The translations under genes and the position numbers were made by a program. A DNA stretch of 34,918 nt, from the NCBI GenBank assembly GCA_031292055.1, contig JARLHV010000011.1, forward strand, positions 1-34,918, read 5' to 3'. Below are positions 1 to 8,779 of the stretch, one piece after another. Source of the DNA: Desulfosporosinus sp. Its GTDB lineage: Bacteria > Bacillota > Desulfitobacteriia > Desulfitobacteriales > Desulfitobacteriaceae. Position 1 is the stretch's first letter, and every line of letters begins with the position of its first letter. The notes beneath the pieces are model-generated. The model was given only the letters and a program-made list of their open reading frames with translations, had not been told where the DNA came from and ran no database searches.

Positions 1-437
1 ACAATGAGTATGTGAATCTAGTGACTAAACTGGGTAATTTCAAAAAAGAAATCCAGCAAATGATTTTGTTGGATTTTATAACAAGGCAAACGGATCGGCA
101 TTTAAGTAACCTAGCCGTAAAGATACATAACTCCACAACAACTATGTATCCTTTGTATGATAATGGAAGAAGCTTGTTTTATGAAGATAAAGAGGATTTC
201 ATGGAAAAAGCAATTAATAATATTGAGCTATACTCTAGCGAGTTTGGACCGGTAGGTACTTATTTAGACCACATAAAAGATTTTGCGTCAGGTGTGGATA
301 TAGGTGCGTTAATTGACTTAAAAGTTACCAAAGATAGCATCTATAAATCTTACAAGCAAGCAGAGATTCCACCAGAAAAGCTAGAATATGCTGCCGTATG
401 GTCGTTCAAGTGTATAGAACTGCTGAGAAAATTTTGA
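1..437 (+). CDS. HipA-like kinase-domain protein, C-terminal part (cut by window edge)
   Basis: The reading frame is open to the left edge, so only the C-terminal ~145 residues are present; the first GTG at 12 is probably not the start. A segment reading DFITRQTDRHLSNLAV followed by YDNG about 30 residues later matches the catalytic DRHxxN loop and metal-binding D of HipA-type and related protein kinase folds. The rest is helical and unremarkable. HipA proteins phosphorylate targets such as glutamyl-tRNA synthetase in persistence modules, but many Firmicute homologues are stand-alone and uncharacterised, so no toxin role is claimed. The gene ends in TGA and has no functional link to the downstream remnants. 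Confidence 0.6.
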   Translation, partial: NEYVNLVTKLGNFKKEIQQMILLDFITRQTDRHLSNLAVKIHNSTTTMYPLYDNGRSLFYEDKEDFMEKAINNIELYSSEFGPVGTYLDHIKDFASGVDIGALIDLKVTKDSIYKSYKQAEIPPEKLEYAAVWSFKCIELLRKF

Positions 438-557
438 AAGGTTACGTTCGGAGGTCTTTCTGCTTTTTTCTTCATCAGCTCTAACTAAATGACTCACATA
501 AGGCACCAAATGGGGAGCTGTTTTGGATATGAGTTTTGATTACGATCTAACTCATAA

Positions 558-800
558 GGAGGAATAATACCTACTTTCAAGGGTAAATCAAGAGAAAACT
601 ATTTAATTGAAGTTGCAACTGAAGAAGAAGTCAGAGGTATACGAATTGACATTTCCAAACTGTTAAAATGTAAGATGCATGGAGTCATAGTTACAGCTAA
701 AGGTTTAGACAAGTATGATTTTGTATCAAGATTTTTTGCACCAGAAGTTGGAGTTCCTGAAGACCCAGTAACAGGCTTGGCACACTACAATGTTCCCTTT
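558..800 (+). pseudogene. PhzF-family isomerase remnant
   Basis: One frame from about 570 encodes a stretch with VEVATEEEVRG-like and GVIVTAKG segments, then FVSRFFAPEVGVPEDPVTG. These are the hallmark central and C-terminal motifs of PhzF/diaminopimelate-epimerase-fold proteins, which are normally about 260-300 residues. The N-terminal half, with the catalytic Glu, is missing: a TAA at 555 precedes it. The family sequence is lost after the residues HYNVPF at about 800. This is a fragment flanked by other debris, not a functional gene. Confidence 0.65.
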
Positions 801-897
801 AAAAAAACAATGATTTTGAGTTTTATCGTAGAACCTGATATTCACTTATTTTACCTTTTTGCGGCGCTGGACAAAAATTCAAGGAGAAAATGTATCT

Positions 898-1722
898 ATG
901 ATTAAAAGTAAATGTGGGTATGTAATTGTCTTTTGTTTTTTAATCCTTTTAACGGGCTGTTTCAGTAATAGTGGAAAACCTAATAACGCATCTGATGTTG
1001 TCGCATCTAGCAGTGCTGCCCCATCATTGAGTAAAGCAGAAGATTACACAAAAATAGTTGAGCAGTTTCAAACAATAACCGATGAGTTGTTGAAAACTTG
1101 TAGTTTTCCCATAATGTTACCAACCTATTTGCCTCAACTTGATGTCGGATTACAATGGTCTATTTCACCTGAAATCAAAAGTAATACTTTTTCGGTAGAA
1201 ATTGATCAGAAATCAGAGGGTGCTTCAGGTGCCATGTATTATGGAACTCTTTCAGAAAATATTAGCAAACCTTCTGAACAACCAATGGAAAAACAATTTG
1301 TAAAAGACAGCATGCAATTTAAGACTATTAATCTACCAAACGGAATCACGGGTAAAGAATATGTTCTAGACTCGACTGCTGTCGGTGGTACAGCAATCAC
1401 TTGGGAATCTGGTAATTGGAGTTTTTTTGTTAGTGGATGTTCAGGAGATTCTTTTGGCAGCGCGATTAGTTTCGCTGAACAGGTAATTAATGAGATTAAT
1501 AATAGTGGTCAGACTCTACCTAGTTCTCAAGGAAAATTTTATCTCATTTTTACCAGCAATGCACCTATAATAGAGATTCATTGGGAAACTGTTAATGGAG
1601 TCTGGTATGAGTTGGATTGGGAAGGTGATCCAATTGAGACAATAAAGGTTTTACGGAGCATGGTCAATGTAAATAATGCCAACAGGAAGTCCTGGACAAT
1701 TACGCTGCCAAGAGGCGATTAA
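898..1722 (+). CDS. Putative secreted lipoprotein, function unknown
   Basis: The protein has 274 residues from ATG 898, which sits about 11 bases after AAGGAG; an upstream in-frame ATG at 859 would put a charged stretch before the signal peptide, so 898 is preferred. The N-terminus (MIKSKC, then a hydrophobic run ending LLTGC) is a lipoprotein signal peptide with a lipobox, so the mature protein should be lipid-anchored at Cys20 on the outside of the membrane. A Ser/Ala-rich linker follows, then a soluble domain with many aromatic residues and no recognised catalytic motif. It may be a cargo gene of the decayed region. Function is not assigned. Confidence 0.7.
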   Translation: MIKSKCGYVIVFCFLILLTGCFSNSGKPNNASDVVASSSAAPSLSKAEDYTKIVEQFQTITDELLKTCSFPIMLPTYLPQLDVGLQWSISPEIKSNTFSVEIDQKSEGASGAMYYGTLSENISKPSEQPMEKQFVKDSMQFKTINLPNGITGKEYVLDSTAVGGTAITWESGNWSFFVSGCSGDSFGSAISFAEQVINEINNSGQTLPSSQGKFYLIFTSNAPIIEIHWETVNGVWYELDWEGDPIETIKVLRSMVNVNNANRKSWTITLPRGD

Positions 1723-2081
1723 AAAGGCTACTGATGTATTACTCAATAGTTTGAGCGAAATTATGACTTACTCATTTGATAGTTGGTTTAGTTGGACAAA
1801 AGTAATTAGGGCGTTTTTGCACAACCCGCCAAAATGGGGGATTAACGTTATGTCTGACTACTCTATTGAACTTTTGGACGATATGTGTACAGAACCCCAA
1901 TATGTAGCAATGTTATGTTAGTTCAAGTGGTGCCAAAAGGAACGAATCGTTGCCGTATCCCAACATAGTCATCATTATCGGACTCAAGGAGGAAATGGAC
2001 GCAAGAAGAATTACAGTATTTTGAATCGTAAGACAGCTTTCCCCTTACCCTAAAACTGATTTCATAGGCTTAAACTTCCTC

Positions 2082-2315
2082 TTATAGCACTAATTTACAT
2101 TTCCTCGGATATAGTGTAACAAACCAACTTTCAAGACCGTACGCTCGTTTTATTGCAGTCTCATACAACTTCATAACCTTTTTCTCTACTTTAATACCGG
2201 TTTCATAGGGTTTATCTGTATATGTTATCAAAGGATTTTTCCCTTTCCAAGTCATACCACCTGCAAATCCTAAGACTGCTTCAATACTATCAAGAAGATT
2301 AAGGGATTCGGATTC
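2082..2315 (-). pseudogene. C-terminal tail of a transposase (possibly ISAzo13-like)
   Basis: Read on the minus strand, about 77 codons are open up to a TAA at 2082-2084, with a TGA a few codons upstream of 2315. The peptide contains GGMTWKGKNPLI, YETGIKVEKK and GLESWFV. This resembles the C-terminal end of ISAzo13-type transposases (TxTxKGxHP, YxxGVxLTxxAM, GLEKWFV), as I remember that family. No N-terminal or catalytic part is present and no ends were found. The family call is tentative; that it is a fragment is more certain. Confidence 0.4.
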
Positions 2316-2362
2316 CTGTTCTTCTCAGAATACTATTGACAAGTTACAGCGTAAACTGAGGA

Positions 2363-2394
2363 ACCGCCGTGTACCGAACGGTACGCACGGTGGT
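2363..2394 (+). mobile_element. Group II intron domain V-like hairpin (remnant)
   Basis: A 9-bp stem (2363-2371 with 2386-2394, one G-U) is interrupted by a two-base bulge (C2384 G2385), continues as a 4-bp stem and closes with the tetraloop GAAC. This architecture, a 32-34 nt hairpin with a 2-nt 3' bulge, is that of group II intron domain V. The flanking bases (GGAACCGCC... and GGTGGTGT) match what I recall of bacterial introns. A domain VI-like stem may follow at about 2438-2457, but about 40 nt away, too far for an intact intron. No reverse transcriptase gene is present. Confidence 0.45.
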
Positions 2395-2748
2395 GTTATC
2401 CAGAAATCGGAATAATCGAGAAGTCAGAATAAGATCTGTGGGGGAGTAATCGCCCACTTCTACCCGGTAATTCATTTCTTACTGATCAGCTAAAAGCCCT
2501 TGAAAAAGCTAGTTAATCATTAATAATCAAAAGGTAACAATAACATTAGGCTACCTGGAAATTAGAGAAACAAGGGCCTAGAGGGTGCGAAACTTCAGTA
2601 ATGTTCTTGATGTGGTTTTATCGATCATCTTATGCATCTCCTTCCCCCTGTTTTACTGATTCTTCGTGAAATCTGGGTTTGGGTCTCAGGGTGGTCAATT
2701 TTTTTGTTAGCAGACCGCCAACGCTAATTAAGTGATGGCATTTGAAAA

Positions 2749-2786
2749 TTTTAACACAGATGGATTATTCTCCATCCGTGTTAAAA
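2749..2786. terminator. Hairpin, possible bidirectional terminator
   Basis: A 16-base arm (2749-2764) pairs with 2771-2786 with a single mismatch across a 6-base loop. The stem starts with TTTT and ends with AAAA, so it could end transcription from either side. It separates the remnant region from the IS630 element. Confidence 0.5.
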
Positions 2787-2940
2787 CAATGAGTCATTAG
2801 TGCATAGTGTATAGAATTGTAGATAACTCTACGATATTTTACACTATTTTTCGTTTTTATACTTAGCGCAGGCATCTAAGGGCGATGAAATTAATTAAAT
2901 TAATCAAGTATAGAATTTAAATATAAAAAAAATGGCCAAA

Positions 2941-4146
2941 TATATATAAGTTCCGAATAATAAAGTTCAGATTAATATGTAATATTTTGTAAATTTCCTG
3001 GACGTCCAAATTACTAGAAAATATAATAGTGTTCAGAAATCTATCCAATTGCAAAGGAGAGTTCTGAGTATGGAAAAGAAGGTTGTAAATCAAACCGAAT
3101 ACGATAATATTTTATTGTCTCTTAAGGATACAACCAGCAAGAGATTAGCTCAACGACTGTATGCAGTGTTATATTTTCTTAAAGGATATAAGCATTACCA
3201 AATAGCGGAATTATTGAAGATTGATACACACACTGTTTCAAATTATCTTGAAAAATACAAAGCTGGTGGGATCAATGGATTGCTCGAACGAAAATACAGC
3301 CCTGGTACACCAAGGTTATTGACACCAGAACAAGAAGAAAAGTTGGTGGAAATTATCACAACGCACACCCCTGATGAAGTAGGCTTCCCACCTAGAAAGA
3401 ATTGGAATCTCAGTATTATACGGGAATTGATTAAGCGGAATTATGAAGTAGAGTATAGCCAAAGTGGTATGGCTGATGCATTACATAGACTTGGTTTGAG
3501 TTATTCAAGACCAACTTATACTTTAAAAAAAGCCGATTTGGAAAAACAAAAGAACTTTATTAATGATTTTACCGATATAAAAAAAAACTCCTGAATGAAG
3601 AAATAGACCATATTCTATTTGAAGACGAGTCTATGATTTGTGATTATCAAGCCATTCAAAAAACTTGGTTTTTAAAAGGTAAGCAGCGTATTGTACTAAC
3701 CTATGGAAAACACGAAGGCGTTAAACTTGTGGGTGTCTTGAACTACGAAACAGGAGATGTCTATTGTGAGGAACATGAGAAATATGATGCAGAGGTATTT
3801 CTTGGATTCTTGAAGAATGTCGTGAATTTATACCCCAGGGGACGAATCGTTAGGATCTTAGATAATGCAAAGATTCATCATGTGAAGCTATTACTGCCCT
3901 ATTTGGATTCGTTAAAGGAACGACTGGAATTAGTTTATTTACCGCCTTACAGTCCAAACCTTAATATTATAGAAGGCTTATGGGGGTGGTTAAAATCAGA
4001 AGTGATAAACAATGCGTTCTTTTCGAATGTATCCCAGATACAACAAGCTGTAAGAGGTTTTATGAAATGGATAAAGGATATACCAAGTGTTGTAATAGAC
4101 AGGTTATGCGTACAAATGTAGAATATCTTTCGGAGTATATATAATA
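2941..4146 (+). mobile_element. IS630-family insertion sequence
   Basis: The element consists of a two-frame transposase gene flanked by imperfect inverted ends. The left end reads TATATATAAGTTCCGAATAA from 2941. The reverse complement of the right end reads TTATATATACTCCGAAAGAT (about 4126-4146). The shared core is TATATA followed by CCGAA. IS630 elements insert at TA, and both ends lie in TA repeats, so the exact boundary cannot be fixed by eye. The element lies upstream of the sigma-54 promoter at 4199 and does not interrupt a recognisable gene. Confidence 0.75.
3070..4121 (+). CDS. IS630-family transposase, two frames joined by -1 frameshift
   Basis: The first frame starts at ATG 3070, about 11 bases after AAAGGAG, and encodes a helix-turn-helix region plus the IS630 linker (VGFPPRKNWNLSIIRELI). 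It stops at about 3594 just after a run of nine A residues (3579-3587). The run contains the canonical slippery heptamer A AAA AAC in the correct register. A -1 slip continues as LLNEEIDHILFEDES and yields the DDE catalytic domain: the first Asp in FEDES, the second in ILDNAKIHH, and the Glu in PPYSPNLNIIEGLWGWLK. The second frame ends at TAG 4119-4121. Both halves look intact, so programmed frameshifting, known in IS630 members, is more likely than decay. Confidence 0.8.
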
Positions 4147-4198
4147 AGTTTTTTGAATTGAAGAATTCTTCCGAAATCTATTTTAAAGACGGTTTTAC

Positions 4199-4215
4199 TT
4201 GGCATGAATCTTGCT
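4199..4215 (+). promoter_or_regulatory. Sigma-54 (-24/-12) promoter for the transporter/methyltransferase pair
   Basis: The sequence TTGGCATGAATCTTGCT matches the consensus TTGGCAYRNNNNTTGCW at every defined base, with GG at 4201-4202 and GC at 4213-4214 (12 bases apart). It lies about 285 bases upstream of the BCCT gene. The intervening leader (4216-4500) contains no gene I can support. It should need a bacterial enhancer-binding protein; the only one in the window is at 12606-14351. Confidence 0.75.
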
Positions 4216-4500
4216 ATAAGTAATAGGTAAACGTTGCTGTTGATAGATAAAGAAATTCAAAAGGAGGTAAAGTGCAAGAAATGTCATTTGAGTATCTGTA
4301 CTGTCGTCAGGCACAGAGAATATTGCTGATGACGGGGCGAGACAGAGTAAATTAAACGCGCTTCCGTGGAGGCCAATGCTATCCGTGGCATTCACATCCT
4401 TTGCCTTTGAATGAAGGGAAAATGTAGATTATTCACAGCATTGTTGAAGAAGTAGAAAAATATGCGACAGAAAATTCGTGAATATGAAGGGAGAATCGTG

Positions 4501-6117
4501 ATGAGTGACACAAAGAAAATGGTAAAAAAGTTAGAGACCGATAAAATCTTGTACTTTACACCAATTATTTTGATTATAGGAGTTTGTGTATATCTGGGTA
4601 TAAATCTAAAAAGGGCTAATGAATTAATAAATTATTGTTTTGCCTTTGTTACTGGGAATTTTAGCTGGTTATATCAGTTTTTTACGTTTGGTTGTTTGTT
4701 AGTTTGTTTGTATCTGATCTTTGGCAAATACAGAAATCTTAGATTCGGCAATGAAAAACCAGAGTTCTCCACTTTCAGCTGGTTGTCTATGATTTTCACC
4801 GCAGCTTTGGGTGGATCAGTGGTTTTGTGGGCGACTATTGAACCATTTTATTATCTGATAGGACCTCCCTTTGAGGTAAAACCATATTCCTATGAAGCCT
4901 ACCAATGGGCGACTGCCTATCCTTTGTTTCACTGGGGTTTTACCGGCAACTCCATGTACTGCGCATTGGGTGTAGCCTTTGCATATATGTTCTGGGTTAA
5001 AAAGAAAGATGTGAATAGAGCCAGTAGCGCTACGTCTATGCTTTTAGGCGACAAAATTACCCGCGGCTGGGTCGGCAAAGTGATTGATGTCCTGCTGATA
5101 CTCTCCATTGTGGGTGGGATCGCCACAACCTTGGGGTTGGCGACGCCATTAGCTAGCGAACTGATTGTTTCTGTTTTCGGCATCCCGCGGACGATGACCA
5201 TGGATGTTAGCTTAATAATTTTCTGGATCATCTCGATCTCCCTTTGCGTATACAGCGGACTGCATAAAGGAATTAAATGGATCAGCAACATTCGGATGTG
5301 GTTAATCTTTGGAGTTATGGCTTTTGTTTTCATTGTCGGACCTAAAGTCTTTATGTTGAATAATTTCTGCGAAGGCTTGGGTAATATGATGCAAGGCTTC
5401 TTCAAAATGAGCTTTTATACTGAACCTTTTGCCAACAAGAGTTTTGATGGTTTTCCTCAATGGTGGACTATTTTCTACTGGGCTTGGTGGGCAAGCTATG
5501 CGTCACAAATGGGTATTTACTTTGCCCGGATCTCCAAAGGGCGCACGGTAAAAGAGTTTTGTATTGCTATTTTAACCGCCACAGGATTGGGTGTATGGAT
5601 TTTCTTCGCTGTGTTTGGCAACTACACATTGCATACCTTTATCAATGAGCGACTGCCGCAGTTGGCAGATACCTTGAACAATTCAGGCAATGCGAAGGCG
5701 GTTGTTCAGGTGTGGGGAACCTTGCCCTTTCCTAAGATATTCCTGTTCGCCATGCTGTTAATGACATTGTTGGCGACAATTACCTTGTTAAACGGTACTG
5801 CATACACTTTGGCCATATTAAGCACCAAGAAAATAACTGGCGAGCAAGAGCCAGCTGGCTGGAACCGGATTTCTTGGGTCTTTGTTTTGGGCATCTTGGC
5901 ATTGGTCCTCATGGCTATCGGCGGTTTGAAAGCGGTACAAACCTCCAGCGTCCTAGTATCATTACCCATGCTGTTTATCTTTATCATCATCATCGTTGGT
6001 TTCTTCAAAGTGGCCAAGGAAGATGACTGGGGAAATTTCCAGCGGGATGCGGTAAAAACTGTACCATTAGCAATTGAAGTTGACGCTGTGGAGAACTCCG
6101 ATGCCAAATCTATTTAA
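4501..6117 (+). CDS. BCCT-family transporter, CaiT-like (betaine/carnitine type)
   Basis: This is a 538-residue membrane protein with about 12 hydrophobic segments. The start at ATG 4501 follows GGGAG by about 8 bases. Family features include SVVLWATIEPFYYL early on and the signature helix YWAWWASYASQMGIYFARI followed by SKGRT. In Na+-coupled BetP/OpuD proteins this region reads WxPFxGxFxARISRGRT. In CaiT it reads WAWWxIYAIQMSIFLARISRGRT. The Tyr-Ala-x-Gln-Met pattern here is therefore CaiT-like, and the Met is the residue that replaces sodium in CaiT. This suggests sodium-independent exchange of a trimethylammonium compound (carnitine, butyrobetaine or glycine betaine). It sits 14 bases before a MttB-family methyltransferase, so the imported compound is probably that enzyme's substrate. 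Confidence 0.85.
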   Translation: MSDTKKMVKKLETDKILYFTPIILIIGVCVYLGINLKRANELINYCFAFVTGNFSWLYQFFTFGCLLVCLYLIFGKYRNLRFGNEKPEFSTFSWLSMIFTAALGGSVVLWATIEPFYYLIGPPFEVKPYSYEAYQWATAYPLFHWGFTGNSMYCALGVAFAYMFWVKKKDVNRASSATSMLLGDKITRGWVGKVIDVLLILSIVGGIATTLGLATPLASELIVSVFGIPRTMTMDVSLIIFWIISISLCVYSGLHKGIKWISNIRMWLIFGVMAFVFIVGPKVFMLNNFCEGLGNMMQGFFKMSFYTEPFANKSFDGFPQWWTIFYWAWWASYASQMGIYFARISKGRTVKEFCIAILTATGLGVWIFFAVFGNYTLHTFINERLPQLADTLNNSGNAKAVVQVWGTLPFPKIFLFAMLLMTLLATITLLNGTAYTLAILSTKKITGEQEPAGWNRISWVFVLGILALVLMAIGGLKAVQTSSVLVSLPMLFIFIIIIVGFFKVAKEDDWGNFQRDAVKTVPLAIEVDAVENSDAKSI

Positions 6118-6131
6118 AGAGGAGAAATCTG

Positions 6132-7628
6132 ATGAGTGTGAGAACATTAAGAGCAGGTACTTCTATGATGTCTGGTTTTAGCTTAAATACTTTTACCGAA
6201 GAACAATTGGAATTGATCCATTTTGCTAGTTTGGAAATTTTACGGGATGTGGGGGTCAAAGTTGAGCTGGAAGAAGCAGTGCAAATCTTTGCCAGTGCTG
6301 GCTGTATGGTGGAAAAATATGATGACTATTCTATTGTGAAGATTCCTTCCTATGTGGTTGAAGATTGCCTGCGTTGGGCGCCAAGCAGTATCGTTTTTTA
6401 TGGCCGTGAACAGAAGGATGACTATGCTGTGGATGGCAAACGAACTGGTGCCAGTCCCTTTGGCGAAAATGTTCAGGTGATCGACCGACAAAGCAGAAAG
6501 GTGAGGAGATCGGTCAAGCATGATTTGGCACAGGCTACCTTGATGTGCGATTATTATGACCTGGTGCCTATGGTGGAGCGGTCGATGTGCTCGGGAGATC
6601 AAATCCCCGGCGCGCAAACTCTGCATAATTTTGAGGCCATGGTTACCAATACTTCTAAGCATCTTCTTCTTTCCTTTGGTAGGGGTGATAGCGCTAAAAA
6701 AGTCTTAGAAATGGCGTATGCAGTGGCCGGAAGCAAGGAGAACTTTGAGAAACGACCTTTTGTCACCGCCTTCGTTTGTCCCACCAGTCCCTTGGTTTTA
6801 GTCAAACAATGCTGTGAAGGCACGATCACTGCGGCGAGAGGCAGCGCGGGTGTGGCTATCATCCCCATGGCGCTGAGCGGTGCAACCGCGCCGGCGACCT
6901 TGGGCGGAACATTGGTGCAACATAACGCTGAGGTCCTAAGCACTTTGGTCTTGGCCCAATTGACCAAAAAGGGTACGCCCACTATGTACTGCACCTGCAG
7001 CACGATTATGGACTTGCGGTTCACCGTGGCCGCAGTGGGGGCGCCAGAATGGGGAATGCTGAGCGCTGCTTTGGCAAGAGTCGCCCAGTATTACAAGTTG
7101 CCTTTCTGGGGGAACGGTGGGCAAACCGACAGTAAATTGGTTGATGCTCAAGCCGGTTATGAGTCTTCACTGACTATGCTGTTAACCACCTTGTCCGGTG
7201 CGAATATCACTTATGGGGCTGGTTGTTTGGAATCGGGCTTAACCTTTGATTTTGCCAAATTTGTTCTGGATATCGAAAATTTCAGTAGGGTGAGTAAAGT
7301 GATCGCTGGAATCGATTTAAGCGATGAGTCTTTGGCTCTCGATATCATCAAAGAGGTTGGCCCAGGGGGAGAATTCATGACCCATCCCCACACCTTTAAA
7401 CACATGAGAGAAATGTCCATGTCCACCATTTTTGACCGGCGAAATCGTGAAGTCTGGATGGATTTAACCGGCGGCAAAGATGTTACTGAACGTGCTTATG
7501 TTGAAGCTGAGAGAATTCTAAAGGTGCATAAAGCGGTGCCGGTATCGGAGGATACAATCAGTGTTATGGATAAAATCATTAAAGAGTTTGAATCTCAATT
7601 AGAGAAAAACTTAACTACTCTGCACTGA
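6132..7628 (+). CDS. MttB-family corrinoid methyltransferase, non-pyrrolysine (MtgB-like)
   Basis: The protein has 498 residues, starting at ATG 6132 after GAGGAG and co-transcribed with the BCCT gene (14-base gap). It aligns along its full length with the UAG-containing MttB at 14638 (LEILRDVGVKVE, NTSKHLLLSFG, CTCSTIMDLRFTVAAVGAPEWGM). At the pyrrolysine position it has Gln331 (WGNGG-Q-TDSK), encoded by CAA 7122-7124. Such non-Pyl members include MtgB of Desulfitobacterium hafniense (glycine betaine) and MtpB, MtcB and MtyB (proline betaine, carnitine, butyrobetaine). They methylate a Co(I) corrinoid protein. The neighbouring CaiT-like transporter favours a quaternary amine substrate, which the sequence alone does not identify. 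It has no corrinoid partner in its own operon and must use one encoded elsewhere. Confidence 0.85.
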   Translation: MSVRTLRAGTSMMSGFSLNTFTEEQLELIHFASLEILRDVGVKVELEEAVQIFASAGCMVEKYDDYSIVKIPSYVVEDCLRWAPSSIVFYGREQKDDYAVDGKRTGASPFGENVQVIDRQSRKVRRSVKHDLAQATLMCDYYDLVPMVERSMCSGDQIPGAQTLHNFEAMVTNTSKHLLLSFGRGDSAKKVLEMAYAVAGSKENFEKRPFVTAFVCPTSPLVLVKQCCEGTITAARGSAGVAIIPMALSGATAPATLGGTLVQHNAEVLSTLVLAQLTKKGTPTMYCTCSTIMDLRFTVAAVGAPEWGMLSAALARVAQYYKLPFWGNGGQTDSKLVDAQAGYESSLTMLLTTLSGANITYGAGCLESGLTFDFAKFVLDIENFSRVSKVIAGIDLSDESLALDIIKEVGPGGEFMTHPHTFKHMREMSMSTIFDRRNREVWMDLTGGKDVTERAYVEAERILKVHKAVPVSEDTISVMDKIIKEFESQLEKNLTTLH

Positions 7629-7646
7629 AGTACAGGGGTTACGATT

Positions 7647-7729
7647 ACGGCTAAAGCCGTTTGAAAAGTGCGGACTGGAAGTCCTTTTAAAGACTTAAGT
7701 CTTCTAAAAGACCTATTGCTGGAAGCAAT
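7647..7729. repeat. Cluster of small hairpins, IS200/IS605-type end
   Basis: Three or more short perfect hairpins occur in tandem: ACGGCTAAAGCCGT (7647-7660), GGACTGGAAGTCC (7672-7684) and ATTGCTGGAAGCAAT (7715-7729), with AAGACTTAAGTCTT between them. Such subterminal imperfect hairpins are recognised by TnpA in IS200/IS605 elements, and a tnpA remnant on the minus strand begins just beyond. They could also act as a terminator for the operon ending at 7628. Confidence 0.5.
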
Positions 7730-7749
7730 CTTAAGTCGGTGACTGAAAC

Positions 7750-7938
7750 TCACTCATCCTCTAGTTTAAATATCTCCGTTACACTGTCCTTGTTTTGATT
7801 TTCTATGTACGCTTTAATTGTTTCTACTGTTACTGCCCCCACGGTTGCAGAAAAATATTCTACTGCCAATAAATGCTGTCACCAATATTTTTTCTTAATT
7901 TGGATAAGTTTGACTAAAACCGCGAAATGTGAATTAGA
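7750..7938 (-). pseudogene. IS200/IS605 TnpA (Y1 transposase) C-terminal remnant
   Basis: On the minus strand the frame ending at TGA 7750-7752 encodes HFAVLVKLIQIKKKYW, an internal TGA, then QHLLAVEYFSATVG and ETIKAYIENQ. The last two blocks match the C-terminal part of IS200/IS605 TnpA (LWxxxYFxxTVG, EETIKKYIExQ), which carries the catalytic-tyrosine helix nearby. The N-terminal HuH motif is absent and the stop interrupts the frame, so this is dead. Confidence 0.65.
7900..7931 (-). repeat. Inverted repeat, copy 1
   Basis: The reverse complement of this 32-base segment is 29/32 identical to 8557-8588 on the plus strand. It lies inside the TnpA remnant, so the second copy is presumably a fragment of a related transposase gene in the opposite orientation. 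Confidence 0.6.
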
Positions 7939-8029
7939 GACTTATGAATGCTCTTTGTTGTTAGAATGCGATATAGGATGTAAACTAAAACTCACGGAAT
8001 CTTCTTGATCCTTTTAATTTAACCTCTTG

Positions 8030-8108
8030 TTGAATCTGACACAATGTATTTCTGTCAGATTCAATAAAAGTCTGCAATTCCGTATATATCAAGGGGTTGC
8101 GGACTTTT
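8030..8108. repeat. Two adjacent stem-loops
   Basis: TTGAATCTGACA (8030-8041) pairs perfectly with 8053-8064. Immediately after, AAAAGTCTGCAA (8066-8077) pairs with 8097-8108 with one mismatch; it ends in a TTTT run and could terminate plus-strand transcription. Minus-strand translation across 8030-8300 shows several stops and no sure family. Confidence 0.5.
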
Positions 8109-8779
8109 CCCAATCAACGTGTCAATACTCCTCACCTTTTAACATGTCATACTATGATTTCTGTGCAGAGTCTTTAAATGGAATTAAGTTGTCATTCATC
8201 TGCACTAATTCGCAACTAAAATTAATTGGACGATTATTTCCTATTTACGGAACCCCTATCACAGGCGGGTTCAAAGGTTTCAGTCAATTTGACAGAGTAT
8301 AGAGACGAGCAATTTTTTGATGGCTCAGAAAACTTATTTTATGATTAGGGGTTTTCGCACTGGAATCATACTATACAATGATAATTTAATATGACATATT
8401 AAAATGCAGAAATGATTATGGAGTTTTAAGGCCGATTCGGGACAAACAAATAAGATAATATGAAGCGTTACCACAAAGAACAGAATTTGCGTGTGACTGA
8501 ATGCTTTTTGTATTGGGTAAGATTGTGGATTGGGCGGAGGCGTTTAACTACTGATTTACATTTCACGGTTTTAGTCAAACTTACCCAACATAGGTCATTA
8601 CCTTCAAGCAAGCTGATGGACACTAGCTCAAGACCCAAGCTTGAAGAGAGAAGCATGTGACAACTGGTGTTGATCTAATGGTGTGTTATATGTGGGGGGA
8701 TATGTAACAATACGCAAGTAAATTCCCAGTCACTGTAAAAATACAAGAGTAGAAGCGCAATTATCACTCACACAGCCTT
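8109..8779. other. No supported gene
   Basis: Short open frames exist on both strands (for example 8460-8660) but none has a convincing ribosome binding site or family signature. The only recognisable content is the second copy of the inverted repeat (8557-8588). The stretch is best read as transposon debris between the methyltransferase operon and the ABC transporter. Confidence 0.5.
8557..8588 (+). repeat. Inverted repeat, copy 2
   Basis: This segment is 29/32 identical to the reverse complement of 7900-7931. In frame it encodes HFTVLVKLTQ, matching HFAVLVKLIQ of the TnpA remnant, so it is likely a piece of a second related transposase gene. Confidence 0.6.

Larger units (their letters stand above)
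1723..2940. other. Gene-poor stretch with mobile-element debris
   Basis: I see no intact gene over about 1.2 kb. It holds a minus-strand transposase tail (2082-2315), a group II intron domain V-like hairpin (2363-2394) and a terminator-like hairpin (2749-2786), each listed separately. An 81-codon frame overlapping the end of the lipoprotein gene (1676-1921) has no ribosome binding site or family signature and is not called. Base composition is AT-rich towards the IS630 element. Confidence 0.6.

Noticed and set aside
1676..1921. 81-codon frame overlapping the lipoprotein gene
   Set aside because: There is no ribosome binding site, no family signature and a 47-base overlap with a better supported gene.
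4195..4395. Minus-strand frame over the sigma-54 promoter leader
   Set aside because: It has no ribosome site or recognisable domain and lies on the leader of the BCCT gene.
8030..8300. Possible minus-strand transposase gene
   Set aside because: Translation shows several stops and I could not match it to a family; only the stem-loops are reported.
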